From the NCBI RefSeq assembly GCF_018687715.1, contig NC_056764.1:7826501-7890500 (forward strand): a DNA stretch of 64,000 nucleotides, read 5' to 3'. This stretch comes from Carya illinoinensis. Taxonomy: Eukaryota > Streptophyta > Magnoliopsida > Fagales > Juglandaceae. The translations under genes were made by a program, and so were the position numbers. Position 1 is the stretch's first letter. Each line of letters opens with the position of its first letter. Shown here in pieces: positions 13,151 to 25,538 of the stretch. Under the pieces are notes generated by a model that was not told the DNA's origin, did no database searches, and saw only the letters and a list, made by a program, of their open reading frames with translations.

Positions 13151-13555
13151 CATCTCTCCATGATCACACATGAAATGGAGCATAAACACGGACTATTGTG
13201 CCAATATAGGAGAAAAGCGCTACTGCACTATCATCCACTCATCCAGTAGAATTATCAAGAATGGTGACTTTGCATTTTACGTGCCTTCAATTTTTTTTCT
13301 AGAGAAATGCCAGTGTATGGCCACGAACGCGATGAGCAAATGCATCAACTAATAGATAATAGTATAATTAATTAATTATATAGTTATTGAGACAAAAGTA
13401 TTAATATATAATTAATTATCATAGACATTTCCTTACTGGTAGGTGTCAATTGGCTGTTGTTATCTGCTGTGTCAACTTGATCTTAAGGAGCAAATTCCTC
13501 GGGTGGGGAGTCCTCAACTGGTTCAGGACTTGGACTTATTTTTACTACTTTTATT

Positions 13556-15400
13556 CTTCATCTTTGGATGTATTCTCCCTCAATAACATCTTCGTCGTCA
13601 TCATTAACCTCTTCTTCATCCTCCTTATCCACTTCCTCATTGGATTCTTCTTCTAACTCTTCTTCTTCTTCTTCTTCACTTATTTGAATTGAATGATCAT
13701 TTAATACGGACGGGTTGAGATGGACGGGTGGGACATCATCTCTACACAAGGGGAGCAAATCGAGTGTACCAAGATCAACAAACAAGTTAACACCCTCTCC
13801 ATCTTCTTGGTAGGCCTCTACAATCGGAGTGTCATCTTCAACTCCACTATTCTCATAATCCGCACTCGTTCCTACTTCATATAAATTTCGAGGGACAAAT
13901 TTTTATACGACTCGCCAAGTTATCTCTCCATTATCTTCATCAGCGTTTTTCATTGGATCAATCAAGTAATAGACTTGGTTAACTTGACAAGCCAATACAA
14001 ATGGATCATCTTTGTACCATTTAGATGCAATATTGACATTTGTAAAGTGATTATCCCTATGTATCAAAAGCCGACCACTGCTTAGATCCCACCAATCACA
14101 TTTAAAGACATATGTTATCGTCCCACCCAGATATTTCAATCCGATAATATCATGTATGACACCATAATAGTCAGTATCACCTATTTCATGACTCCCCTTG
14201 ACCAACACACTACAGTTTTGAGTCTTTCTACTACGTACATGGTCTAGAGTATGGAATCTATAACCTTAAACCGTGTATGCAGTGTACCAAAGTGATCTAT
14301 TTGAGGGATCACGAGACAATGCATACAATTCAGAAGAAACTGATCCAGGATCATGAGCAGTTATTCCAAAATCTATCAATTGAAATAGTATATACTTATT
14401 AAAAGTTACCCAGAGTTAGAAGTTTCAAAATATAACATATATGTAATTATTTTTCATACATGTTGTTCAAACCATCAGGAAAATTATTCCTCGTGTCTTA
14501 CCTCTATATTCTCTACTCTTTCCATCCTAAGTTTGTCCATGTACTCACTGTATATAAATGCAAATAAATATAATTGGGCACAAAAGTTATAGTCACTTTT
14601 TTAACTAGAATTATTCGAAGCATGCAACGACATACTTGAGATAGTCATCGATCTCCCGAAAATTATTTAGCACGTATCACCAAACTTTACCAAACTCTCT
14701 ATCAATTAAATCGTAACTTGTTTTTGCACCCAATGGTCATACATTCTAAGAAAACACTGATAGCTAACGAGGAGGCGAAGTACCAAGATCAGCATTTTGT
14801 TCTTGATGATTAAATCGTGTCTCAACGCCAAGAAGATATAGAGAGTAAAATGTTAACCATTCATCGTGTATATAGGCCTCTGCTATTGAACCCTCAACTC
14901 TGGCTTTATTCCCAACAGTGCGCTTCAATCAACCCAAATATCTTTCAACTGGATACATCTAACGGAACTGCACCGGTCCACCCAACAGTACCTCCCGAGG
15001 TAAATGTATTGTCAAATGGATCATGATATCAAAAAATGATGGTGGAAAGATCTACTCAAATTTACATAGTATAGCAATAATGTCTTCTTCCATCTTCCGC
15101 AACATAGCTCGATTTACTATCCGAGCGCACAAATCCTTAAAAAATATACATAGTTCGGATATGGCGACATGTATATTAGATGTCAACTTCCCACGGATTC
15201 CCACCAGTAATAACTTTTGCAAACATACGTGACAGTCATGACTTTTTAATCCACTAATTTTTCAGTCATCAAAGCTAACGCATCTACCAATGTTTGAAGC
15301 ATACCCATCTGGCAACTTCACACCTTGCAACCATTTATAGAAGTCCATCACTATCTCCCTTGTCATCGTAAAACATGCATGCTGCATAACTACCTTGTTG
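13556..15400 (-). pseudogene. CACTA tnp2-type transposase pseudogene (DUF4218 and DUF4216 regions)
   Basis: On the reverse strand, 15.33-14.87 kb encodes a DUF4218-like stretch (SHDCHVCLQKLL, FPPSFFDIMIHLTIHLPREV, GGPVQFR) with in-frame stops. The open frame 14208-13903 encodes a DUF4216-like stretch (YYGVIHDIIGLKYLGG, FKCDWWD, DDPFVLACQVNQVYYL). A very acidic C-terminal tail follows (13785-13558, runs of Glu and Asp). The order matches the C-terminal half of plant CACTA transposases. The catalytic N-terminal part is not seen, and the stops mean it is dead. Confidence 0.85.
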
Positions 15401-15659
15401 CCTTCCACCTACAAATGTAGATTATATTTAATTTTCATTCTCTCAATATCTTTCCTCATCTTGATCGTGTCCTTCATCTTTTTTTTAATGCTTATCAAAC
15501 TATCCAACCATCTTTTGATGAGCATTAATGACCATCTTTTTGTCACAAACTATTCAACCTTGACAACTTTCAAGGCCGGAGAGACTTTGACAGTCTAGCA
15601 ACTTGATAGAAATTCCTTCAAGATAATTCTCCATCATTCTCTCCAAGATTGGAAGCTAG

Positions 15660-16330
15660 TGAGCATATTTACAATATCTCTCTCTAGTTTAACAAAATAA
15701 CACAACTATTTGTTTGACATTGTTATTATATATAAAAAATAAAAAGTATTGTTATTATATAATTGTTATTATAATTGTTATTATATATAGAAAGTATTTG
15801 TTATTATAATTGTTATTATTAATATTTAATTGTTATTATATATATTTTATTATAATTTATACTTATTTTTTTTCTTATTCTTTATATTATAACTTAGTAG
15901 AAGCACATATTAGTTATAATTAGTTATTATGTCTAAAATGTTTACTAATATCTATATAGTTAATTGAGTGAGTTATTTATTTATATAGACAAAAAGTATA
16001 TAGTATATTCTAATTAAACATTTATTTGATCCATTATTATAAATTACTCTATTTTATATTAAATATGGAGTAATTTATTCCTTCCAACTTTCAACTTATT
16101 TGGTGGCTTCAATACCTCTTTTTTGAAGAGTATTTTACTTTCTTAATTAATATATATTTAATAATATAATGATTTGGAAATTCACAAGGGTATGAATATT
16201 TAATGTGTTACCAGCAAATATAGTTATTATATGTACATTATACTTAATATATAGTTTATGTACATTATACTTAATATATAGTTAAGTTGTTTACTTATAA
16301 GTTGCATAATAATCATATTCTAATTAAACT
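15660..16330. other. AT-rich spacer with TTGTTATTATAT repeats
   Basis: Non-coding. Between about 15720 and 15860 the unit TTGTTATTATA(T) recurs several times imperfectly. At 16220-16285 a 28-base segment around ATGTACATTATACTTAATATA is repeated directly. Confidence 0.55.
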
Positions 16331-16339
16331 AGTATGAAT

Positions 16340-17960
16340 ATAAATGATGACAAGCCAGGCAGTTGAAACATTGGACCCACTTCTTTAGAGTGATGGAGAT
16401 TGAGTAGTTCGTAAGATTGGGCTAGCCTCGCCACCATGAGAGGGGTTGAGCAGCTCATAAAACTAGAGCCACCTTATGTCTTTAGAGGAGGCCAAGTAGC
16501 GCGTTCAGGCTGTACTTGCCTTGTTAGCCCTTGTTCTTGGCAAGAGGGGCCGAGCAATGCGTTAAGCCTAGACTCACCCTAAGCCATTAGAGAAGGCCTA
16601 TTAGCACGTTCAAGTTAGACTCACCCCTGTTGGCCCTTGCGCTTGGCAAGGAGGGCCGAGCACGACGTTAAGATTGGACTCGCCCTAAGCCTTTAGAGGA
16701 GGTCGGCATTTGCTGCAGGAGATGTGACCCCTGGAGTAACGTCGGGCATTCACGAAATTGAACCCACACCTCGCTGTGAGGCAAGCTGGGCCACCTTAAG
16801 GATGGACCAACCTGTTGACTTTCAACAGGTAGGTAAGTAAGAGATGTTTATCCATGTTGCAAAAGTCAAACTAGTTAGCACAAACAATCTTTAAACACGG
16901 GTGTGAAATTCGCAAACTTGAGATGGCTTGCTGAATTGCAGCAAAGGTCTAAGGCGTTATCCGTTTGGTCCCTTCGGGGAGGTAAGTTGTTAAGGCTACT
17001 GAGAGGCAGGACCAGCTCTCCTCCTTGGGAGAGGTCTGGCCACCGCAGGGGCTGGACTTGCCTATCGACCCTCATGAGGAGGTAGGTTGTTCGGGCAATT
17101 TGGGACTTGACCCGCTCCTGCCTATTGACACTCACAAGGAAGGTAAGTTTTCAGGTAGTCGAGGGCTGGCCCGCGCTTCACCAAGATAAAGCTGCCTTAG
17201 GCATTACACTTATCCCTTTGGTACCCCACGGGGAAGGTAAGTGTCGAACAACTGATCAGCCGATCTTCACTTCACAGTGATGGGGGCAAGGTAAGTTGTT
17301 CAAGAAGTCGAGAGGCTGGACCCACTCTCCTCCTTGAGGGAGGTCAGTCCGTTACAAGGGCTGGACTTGCCTATCGACCCTCACAAGGAGGTAGGTTGTT
17401 CGAGCAATTTGAAACTTGACCCACTCCCACCTATTGACATCACAAGGAAGGTAAATGTTGGGTCAGGCTTGCGCAGATCCTACTCTTTGTCATGGTTGAG
17501 GTCGGGATAGTTGTTCGAGCAATCGAAAGGCTAAACCTGCTCTCCTCCTTTTTTTTGGGGGGGGGGGGGGTCAGGCCATCGCAAGGGCTGGGCTTGCCTA
17601 TCGACCTTCACGGGGTGGTAGATTGTTCGGGTAGTTTGGGACTGAACCTACTCCCTCCAATTGACGCTCATGAAGAAGGTAAGTTGTCGAGTAGCTGAGG
17701 GCTGGCCCACACTCAGCCGCGGGAGGGAAAAAGCAGCCTTAGGTATTACACTCATCCCTTTAGTATCCCATGTGATAGGTAAGCAGTTGTTGGAGATTCC
17801 GCTGGTGAAGATGTACGTTGATAAAGATAACATCGATGGAGATAACGTTAACCTTAGGCAGCAGAGAGCTAACCCACACTTTACCGCTAGAGGGATAAAG
17901 TAGCCTTTTGCATAACTCATTCCTTTGGTGCCCCACAGGGAGGTAAGTAGTTGTTGGATA
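16340..17960. repeat. GC-rich diverged direct repeats
   Basis: Related units recur. A segment with GGGCTGGACTTGCCTATCGA followed by CAAGGAGGTAGGTTGTTCG appears near 17040-17100, 17350-17405 and, more diverged, 17585-17630. Its 5' part (GAGAGGCTGGACCCACTCTCC) appears near 17000 and 17310. A shorter family (TTAGAGGAGGCC, CTTGGCAAGGAGGGCCGAGC) fills 16480-16700. The two clearest copies are about 311 bp apart. A T8G14 run lies at 17549-17570. No protein is encoded. Confidence 0.7.
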
Positions 17961-18289
17961 TTTCACTAATGGAGATTTAAGTTGGTGGAGATTAAATAGA
18001 TGGTGATAATGTCGGTGAAGATTACGTTGATGGAGATAGGGAGTTTACATATTTTATTCCTAAAAGTCACACCTTCATTAATAGAATTTATACTATTGAC
18101 GTAGAAATGTAAATTACAAATTATAAAACTTTTATTAATAAAAACTTCTGCAGGCGCTCGACATTCTGGAGGCGTGGTGGCTCGTTCCCTTGGAAGTCTC
18201 AAAGCCAATAGGAGCTTGGGTGGTTGTTGGCGATGATCAAATTGGGGCCTTCCTATCAAGGGCCTAGCTCCCATTCATCTGTAACAATA

Positions 18290-18925
18290 TGTGCCCCCAC
18301 TCCCCCTTCAGCCAAGCAGGAGGACTCATCGATGAAGACTTGCCAAGGCTTCATGTAAGGCGCATATTTGACTTCTTTCTGGCAGCTCAGGCTCGAAGGG
18401 ATCACCTCTAGTGGTTCATTTGGTTTGACCTTCTTAAGCAGTTGAGAGGTGGACCATGCACACCCCGCAAGCCCTGGGCTTCAGTTCCTACATGTAGCAC
18501 TCTCGTGCCAAGACCTGTTCTTTTCGAATTTCTCTCACTCCCTGAGAGGTCGAGAACTTCATCTTCAAGTAGTAGGTCAACCTCGTCGCCCTTAGATTGT
18601 TAAGGGTAGGTTTGCCGATTATGGTATTGTATGATGAAGAAGTCTTTACCATTAAGAAGTCAACCATGATAGAAGCTGTACTAAAAAGGCTACCCACTAA
18701 GACGAACAACATGATGGTCCCAACTGGCTAGACCATTTCTCCGAAGAAGTCCTTTAATGGCATGGGAGCCGATTGGAGTCGAGCAACTTCTATCTCCATC
18801 AGGATGAAGACTTCCCACAAAAGAATGTCTGCCAAGCTACCGTTGTCGACAAAGATTCTCTTGGTGGTGAAGTTAGCGACTAGCATAGTCACCATCAGGG
18901 TTGGCAAGGTGCGCGTGCATGGTCC
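18290..18925 (-). pseudogene. Gypsy protease / RNase H pseudogene remnant
   Basis: Read on the reverse strand, the stretch gives VANFTTKRIFVDNGSLADIL, a retropepsin-like active-site region with VDNGS. A stop follows near 18730, and then SSYNTIIGKPTLNNLRA and TYYLKMKFSTSQGVREI. These are hallmarks of the protease region of Tat/Ogre-type gypsy Pol proteins. Further on, after a frameshift, PWQVFIDESSCLAEGGVG resembles the start of an RNase H domain. The RT that normally lies between is absent. It is non-functional. Confidence 0.8.
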
Positions 18926-18966
18926 AAATGGGCTTTATTGAGCTATGTACATACTCTCTATATATA

Positions 18967-19207
18967 CTAATTTACTATAAATAAATTTTTTTATTGAATT
19001 TATTTTATAGAGGAGGAGTGTTCGATGGTGTACAGTACCAAGAAGAAAAACAAAAATATGATAAAAGACGTTATGATCAAGACTCAGCCTGTTATGATGC
19101 TTATAAGAGACAGACCTCATAATCGGCTGATCATGCATCTGGATTACGATGAACTCATTACTTTAGTGTCCTATTTAGATTGTGTTAAATCACTACTTGT
19201 TTCATAA
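18967..19207 (+). pseudogene. Orphan copy of a TNL terminal exon
   Basis: This segment is homologous to the last intron end and terminal exon of the resistance gene at 5.5-5.7 kb. Both share ACTATAAATAAAT, a T-rich tract, an acceptor (TATAG or TGTAG) followed by AGGAGGAG, then a reading frame with MVxYS(E/T)KKK, a Met-rich acidic stretch, RDRPHN or RHRPHN, and LVSYL or FVSYI before the stop. The copy reads MVYSTKKKNKN from 19025 and stops at 19207. No TIR, NBS or LRR sequence precedes it: a gypsy fragment abuts its left side. It is best seen as the only surviving piece of a second TNL gene. Confidence 0.8.
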
Positions 19208-20453
19208 GCTTAATTAAGATGATGCATGGAAATATATATATATTATTTAATTTATATTTTAATTATACTGGATCTCAATTTTGATCCATAAATATAAAAT
19301 ATGTCTAAAAAACTTAAACTAATGGAAAGATATATATTTTATTATTTAATTTATATTTTAGTAGAATGTAACAGTAAATATGTAGGAACGTTAAAGAGAT
19401 AAATCGAGTTATATTATTTACAATGACCTTAACGTGATGTAACACATCAATTTTTGTAGAGCTTCTACTTATATATTAATTGGTAACAAAAATCAAATTA
19501 ACAATATATTTTTAAATCATGATGACACTTATTATTTTGCATTAAAAAAAAGATAAACACGACTGAATACAATCCCAATTATATCCCGCAATACTAAGAA
19601 CCGATTTATTAGGACCAAAAAGTCACGTTTTGGTTAGTTAAAAAAGTTGTCATTCATTATTGGCTAGAAACCATCAATCACAAATAAGGGTATAACTGGT
19701 CTGGTTTAGTCTAGTTTTGTATAAATTTAGAAACCGAACATGTATATACCGATTTTGCATTTCTAAGAATTGATCTCAGAACGGTTATTCTCCTAAATCA
19801 ATACTTCAGGTATTAACATTTCCAATCCAGTTTTTTGATTTTAATCAACTATCAATATAATTATATATATTACATATAAAAATTATATATATATATATTT
19901 AAGATTAAAATTTTAAGTTATAAATTATAATATAAAATTATTTCATATATAATTATATATAGTATATATAAAAATTTCATATATAATTATATATATTATA
20001 TATACATATATAAAATATTTTATATAATATTAAGAACTAATTATATATATATATATATTATAAACCGGTCCGGTCTAGTCTCAAAAAGCCAAGAACCAAT
20101 TTTGGACTCGATTTAACCGGTTTTTAAAATATAGGAACTGATCCAAAACTGAGACAACCGGTTCGGTCCGATTCGGTTTGGGCCGATTTTCCAGTTTAAA
20201 CTTTCACCCCTAATTACAAAAGACTATGGGGATTCCAAGCTTTTTCTAGAATCGTATTTTAGTTTCATTGTAATGGGGTTATATTGTCTATGATCAATCT
20301 ATTTCTATTTCATTAAAGATGATCCAAAAATAATGGAGAGTGCAACATTTACAAAATAAAATGAAACTAGCCTAACTAGGATAGTGGTGTAGTATATAAC
20401 ATGGCAAAAAAAATAGAAGAAGAAGAAGACAATATTGACTAGAGCAGCGAGTG
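19208..20453. other. AT-rich intergenic DNA
   Basis: No gene is seen. The segment around 19300-19370 (AAACTTAAACTAATGGAAAG, then ATTTTATTATTTAATTTATA) resembles a dispersed repeat also seen at 59.78 kb. Dense TATA-rich runs lie at 19860-20060. Confidence 0.5.
19684..20213. repeat. Possible hAT-like non-autonomous element with CCGGTT repeats
   Basis: The right end carries ACCGGTTCGGTCCGATTCGG and closes with CCAGTTTAAACTTTCACCCC. The left side starts AAGGGTATAACTGGTCTGG, roughly the inverse of that end. CCGGT-rich subterminal words and AGGGGTG-type ends are common in non-autonomous plant hAT elements. The match between ends is imperfect and no target duplication was confirmed. Confidence 0.45.
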
Positions 20454-20458
20454 AGAAT

Positions 20459-20710
20459 TGTCAAATCTTAGATGAATTGAGGTTTTGGTTTGTGAGGAAG
20501 GAATGTGGAGACGAAAGCAGAATAGTTGAATTGGAAAAATGCCTGAATGAATTGAATTAATTACAGAGTACTTTAACTATATTTATACAAGGCAAAGTAA
20601 GAATAATAGACTAACTATATTAACTAACACTTCTTCTTCTCTTCCAGTTTGTCACGTGTAGCTTTAGATTTTAATTCCATTTGTTCAATCCGTGAGGCTA
20701 TATTCCAACA
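20459..20710 (-). repeat. 3' LTR of the minus-strand copia element
   Basis: 252 bp. It aligns almost base for base with 25281-25533, differing by a few substitutions and small gaps. Its outer part also encodes the last residues of the Pol frame, which stops at 20624. Confidence 0.93.
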
Positions 20711-23700
20711 GCCCCCCTCAAGATGAACATGTATATTTAGGATGTTCATCTTGCAGAGAGTATGGTGAAATGGAAGAGAGCCTAGAGGCTTGGTTAAAAT
20801 ATCTGCCAGTTGTAATCTTGAAGGGACATGAAAGAGCTTGATGATGTTTTGTTGCAGCTTCTCTCGAATAAGATGACAGTCTATCTGTATGTGCTTTGTT
20901 CTCTCATGTTGGACTGGATTTGTTGCAATGGATAATGTTGATTTACTGTCTGTATAAACCAAAGTTGGTTGCTTGTGGTTAACATTTAGGTCCTGCAGTG
21001 TGTAAAGGAGCCATTGAATCTCACAAGCTGTTGAAGCAAGGGCCTTATATTCTGCTTCTGTAGAGGATCTGCTAATTGTAGCTTGCTTTTTACTCTTCCA
21101 TGAAATTAGTGAATCACCCAAAAAGATGGCAAAACCTGTTACACTCCTTCGAGTGTCAACACACCCAACTCAATCACTATCTGAGAAAGCCTTGAGCTGC
21201 AATTCTGATGAAACTAGAAAGAATAATCATTGTCCAGGAGTTGCCTTTAAATACCTGAGAACTTGAATGGCTGCTTGGTAATGACTAATAGCTGGTTTGG
21301 ATAGAAATTGACTAAGAACTTGGACTAAATAGGCAAGGTCAGGTCGAGTTATTGTTACGTATAACAACCTCCCAACTAATCTTCTGTAGGCTAAAGGATC
21401 TTCATATAAATCAGAATCTGAAGCAGTGAGCTTCAAATTCGATTCCATTGGGAAAGCTATAGGTTTTGCACCAAGAAGTCTAGCTTGTTCAAGTATGTCT
21501 AGAGCATACTTCCTTTGGCAAATTGATATGCCATTTTTAGATCTTGCCACCTCCAATCCAAGAAAATATTTGAGTTCCCCCAAATCTTTAATTGTAAACT
21601 TATCATGTAGAAAATTTTTGAGTAATTGTATTTCAAATAAACTGTCACTTGCCAAAAAAGCTTTACTACATAGACTAGTAAAGCTATGAAGGATGATTCA
21701 GATTTCTTGATAAAAAAAAAGAGCAATCTAAAGTACTTTGAGTAAAACCATAATCAAGCAATGAGGTGGATAGTTTAGCAAACCATTGCCTAGATGGTTG
21801 TTTCAAACCATAGAGACTCTTTAAAAGCTTACAAACTTTATTTTCTCCTTTGACAACCAAACCAGGAGGCAACTCCATATAAACTTCTTCATGAAATTCA
21901 CCATTTAAAAATGCATTATTAACATCTAATTGGTGAATATGCAAATTTTTAATAGCAACTACAGCAAGCAATAGCCGAATGGAAATGATCTTTACTACTG
22001 GAGAGAAAGTGTCAAAGAAGTCCAATCCTTCTTGTTGAGTGTAGCCTTTAGCTACCAATCTAGCTTTATGTCTTTCTATAGTTACATCTGTCTTATACTT
22101 TATTCAAAATACTCACTTACAACCTATGGTCTGTTTATTTTTAGGAAGAGTAACAAGTTTCCAAATCTTATTTAACTCTAAGGCATTTATTTCATTTTGC
22201 ATTGCAGCTTGCCATTCAGGAATTTTAGCAGCCAATTTATAACTTTTAGGCTCTTGTGAGACTAAAAGGGATATTAGAAAAGCTTTATGAGAACTGGACA
22301 ATCGATGTACAGAAAGAAAATCAGATATGGGATATATAATACTTTTATTATGAGAGCAATCATCAATAGCAGATGAGTGAGTTGCATTTGAAACTTGTGA
22401 AGCAGTACCACAATAATAATCCTGCAAGTAAATTGGCATTTGTTTAATTCTTGAGGATTTTCTAAGAGTTTGTGAAGCTATCTGAGGAATAGATTCGTTG
22501 TTCAAAGATAGTTAAGTATTTGCAAGAGTCTGGTCTGAAGATAATTACGGATTTGTAGGATTCTTCTGAGGTGAGGCAAGTCTAGTCTGAATTAAGGTTT
22601 TGATCAAAATGAATATCAAAAGAATGAGAATAGGAATATGAAACAGAATTTGTTGGAGGAAATAGGAAGGTATGTGTTTCAAGATTAGATGGAAAAGCCT
22701 TGAAAGGAAAAACATTTTTAGAAAAGACTACATTTCTAGAAATTAATACCTTATTTGTGTTAAGGTCCATTAATTTGTAGCCTTTTATGTCAGAAGGATA
22801 ACCTAAGAATAGACATTTTGTAGCTCTTAGGTCAAATTTATGTCTATGATTTGTGAGTGTTGATGCAAAGCAAAGACAGCCAACACTTTGAGGTGAGAAA
22901 GATTAGGTGGTTTATCAAATAACATTTTGAATGGTGTTTTGTTTTTGAGAATGGGAGTAGGAATTTTGTTTATAATGTGTGCTGCAGTTAATACGCATTC
23001 AATCCAAAAAGTTAGAGGCAAGTTTGCTTGAAACATTAAAGCCCTTACAGTGTTTAATAAATGTTGATGTTTCCTTTCCACAACTCCATTTTGTTGTGGA
23101 GTTTTCACACAACTTCTTTGATGTATAATGCCATTATCATTATAGAATTGGGTCAAAAGGAATTCAGGTCCATTGTCTGACCTTACTGTTTTGATAGGAA
23201 TACTAAACTGAGTTTCTATCATTTTACAAAAGAAATTTTAGGATAGAAGGAACTTCAGATTTCAGCTTGAGCATGTATACCCAAGTACAACGTGTATAGT
23301 CATCAACTATATTAAGAAAGTATTTGAAACCAGAGTAGGAAACAACATTGAAGGGACCTCATATGTCACAATGGATCAAGTCAAACATTTTATTTGAACT
23401 AGTTTGAGATACAGGAAATGAAAGCTTTCTTTGCTTTGCTAACTGACATACATCACAGACATTGATAGAATTGAAAGATATAGATGACTCTAGCTGTCTA
23501 AGAAAAGGTAATCTTCAGTTAGAGACATGGCCTAATCTGTAATGCCAAGTATCTAATTGATTTTGAGTAATAGCTGAGACAAAAGATGAAGAATTAAACT
23601 TGGGTTTATTGCAGGTAATAGCTTTTGAAGTAGCTTGAGATAGGTGGTACAGTCTATGTTTCTCAAAGGCAATCCCAATCATCTTCTTTATTGATTGGTC

Positions 23701-25140
23701 CTGTAAAAGGCAATAGGAGTCAAAGAAAGAGACACAAACATTAGACTGCTTTGTTAGTTTAGAAATTGAAAGTAAATTGAATGAGAAACTGGGAACACAT
23801 AACACATCATGTAAATATAATGAGTTTGTGAGACAAATATTGCCAATGTGTGAAGCTGGAATAAAGTTTCCATTTGGCAAAGTTATAGAAGTATTGATTG
23901 ATTTAGGTGGTGATGAATATAATAGTGGTAAACAGATCATATGATCTGTTGCACCTGTATCCAGAATCCATAAAGATACACATTGTAAAGATGACGAAAC
24001 AGAATAGCAAAGGTTTGAAGGTTTACCAGAAAATTGAGAAGTAACAATGTTTATAGCTGGTGTAGGTGTTTGAGTAGGTATTGGAGATGAGTTAGAATTT
24101 GCAAGTGCTAGCAATTTATTGAATTCCTCAGAGGTTAAAGAAAACTTTTGATCCTCGTTATTGTTTTGAATCTAGACCTCAAAGGTTGACATAGTAGCAT
24201 GAGCAGTGAGTGAATTTCTCTTCCCTTTTGGTCCAGTCCAGCTAGGAGGGTAACCATGAAGTTGGAAACATTTCTGTATTGTATGTCCATTGTACCCACA
24301 ATGAGTGCAATATAGAGAGGATCTCTTCTGTTTTTCTTTGGAAAATTTCGATAGAATAGATGGCTGACTATTCTGTTTTGCAAGAAAGGCATGAGTTTCA
24401 TTGCTAACAGAATTGTTGAGTTGTCTCTGGCTTTCCTCTTGAAGTAGTAAAGAGAATACTTTTGCCATACTTGGCAATGGTGAAACCATAAGCAACTGAC
24501 TTTGAATTGAAGCATAAGAATCATTTAAGCCAACTAAGAATTTTAACACATAATCAGACTGCTATCTAACAAGTAGAAAATCAAACAAGTTGCAGGTACA
24601 TGTTGCCATCTTTCCACAGCTACAAGTTGGAAATGGTTTGTAATTAACATACTCATCCTATAAGGTCTTGAAAGAATTGAAATACTCAGTGATAGACAAA
24701 GAACCCTGAGTAATAGAACTTAGAGATTTTTCAAGATGAAAAACTCTAGGACCATCGCTTCTTAAGCATCTGGTTTTCAATTCTTTCCAAAGATCGACAG
24801 CAGATGCAGCATAAAGAAGACTATTCCTTATTTCCTTTGAAATAGAATTCATTAGCCACGAGAAAACCAAATTATTGGCACACAGCCAAGCAGTGTGAAG
24901 AACACGCTGATTAACAGGAGGAGCAAGAATCGTACCATCAATGAATGCTGCTTTGTTCTTGACTAGTAGAGCAATGGTGATTGATCGACTCCATGTGATG
25001 TAGTTGTTACAGTAAAAATTTCTAAAACAAGTAATGCACCGGGATTGTCACTTGGATGCAAGAAGTATGAACTTGATGAATCGTCCAAATGATTGATTGT
25101 GCGAGGAGAAGTATGAGAATTGATAGAATCTTCATCATCA
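20624..25140 (-). pseudogene. Copia gag-pol pseudogene (minus strand)
   Basis: Gag-pol in pieces. Gag starts in the 25.1 kb region and continues at 24870-24658 and 24549-24172, with a zinc knuckle CTHCGYNGHTIQKC. Protease WILDTGATDHM lies near 23960, the pre-integrase motif WHYRLGHVSN near 23530, and the integrase core (TVRSDNGPEF, TPQQNGVVERKHQH) at 23222-22827. The RT is at 22505-21655, and RNase H ([20 protein letters not shown]) at 21121-20624. Stops and frameshifts separate the parts. One frameshift falls at the RT catalytic site near 21660: the frame reads LLVYVV where the intact relative has LLVYVDD. The enzyme is therefore dead. Confidence 0.92.
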
Positions 25141-25280
25141 GAAATCATTTCTGGAATTTCTCCAAGAACTGCAAGAAATGCAAGAAATAGAAGAAAGTAT
25201 GTAGAAGAAAAAATTACAAAGATTTCAGAGCAAAATCTTTGTGAGATCGCGGAAGCACAATGATTTTCAATTTGATACCA

Positions 25281-25533
25281 TGCCAAATCTTAGATGAATT
25301 GAGGTTTTGGTTTGTGAGGAAGGAATGTGGAGACGAAAGCATAATAGTTGAATTGGAAAAATGCCTGAATGAATTGAATTAATTATAGAGTACTTTAACT
25401 ATATTTATACAAGGCAAAGTAAGAAATAATAGACTAACTATATTAACTAACTCTTCTTCTCCTCTTCCAATTTGACACGTGTAGCTTTATATTTTAACTC
25501 CATTTGTTCAATCCGTGAGACTATATTCCAACA
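25281..25533 (-). repeat. 5' LTR of the minus-strand copia element
   Basis: 253 bp, starting TG and ending CA on both strands, with TTGATACCA (inverted primer binding site) immediately to its left and the target duplication AGAAT to its right. Confidence 0.93.
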
Positions 25534-25538
25534 AGAAT

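Larger units (their letters stand above)
11291..15660 (-). mobile_element. Decayed CACTA (En/Spm-type) DNA transposon
   Basis: On the minus strand the order is a tnp2-like transposase relic (about 15.4-13.56 kb), a second ORF relic of the Ptta/En-Spm type (about 13.1-11.9 kb), and a repeat-rich subterminal region (11.8-11.3 kb) ending at CACTA read on the + strand at 11291. That layout is as expected for the 3' half of a CACTA element. I could not find the other end, and no 3-bp target duplication could be matched, so the right limit is approximate and the 5' part is probably lost. Confidence 0.75.
16330..18930 (-). mobile_element. Ty3/gypsy (Tat/Ogre-like) retrotransposon fragment
   Basis: The minus strand carries a protease region (18.92-18.49 kb), a short RNase-H-like start (near 18.38-18.29 kb), then 1.9 kb of GC-rich repeated non-coding DNA (18.0-16.35 kb). 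The RT between protease and RNase H is missing, so the copy has a large internal deletion. Repeated untranslated DNA is known in Tat-lineage elements such as Ogre and Retand. No LTR pair or target duplication was found, so the limits are approximate. Confidence 0.7.
20459..25533 (-). mobile_element. Decayed Ty1/copia retrotransposon (minus) with 5-bp target duplication
   Basis: LTRs at 20459-20710 and 25281-25533. AGAAT occurs directly outside both ends (20454-20458 and 25534-25538), fixing the boundaries. On the minus strand the primer binding site TGGTATCAAA lies next to the upstream LTR (25280 and down) and the purine tract TGAGGGGGGC next to the downstream LTR. The proteins are close relatives of those in the intact dimer at 28-38 kb (shared [36 protein letters not shown]), so both belong to one lineage, this copy being older and broken. 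Confidence 0.95.

Noticed and set aside
15655..15661. TAGTG as the second terminus of the CACTA element
   Set aside because: The neighbouring bases are not the inverse of the 11291 end, and the 3-bp flanks (TCT and AGC) do not match.
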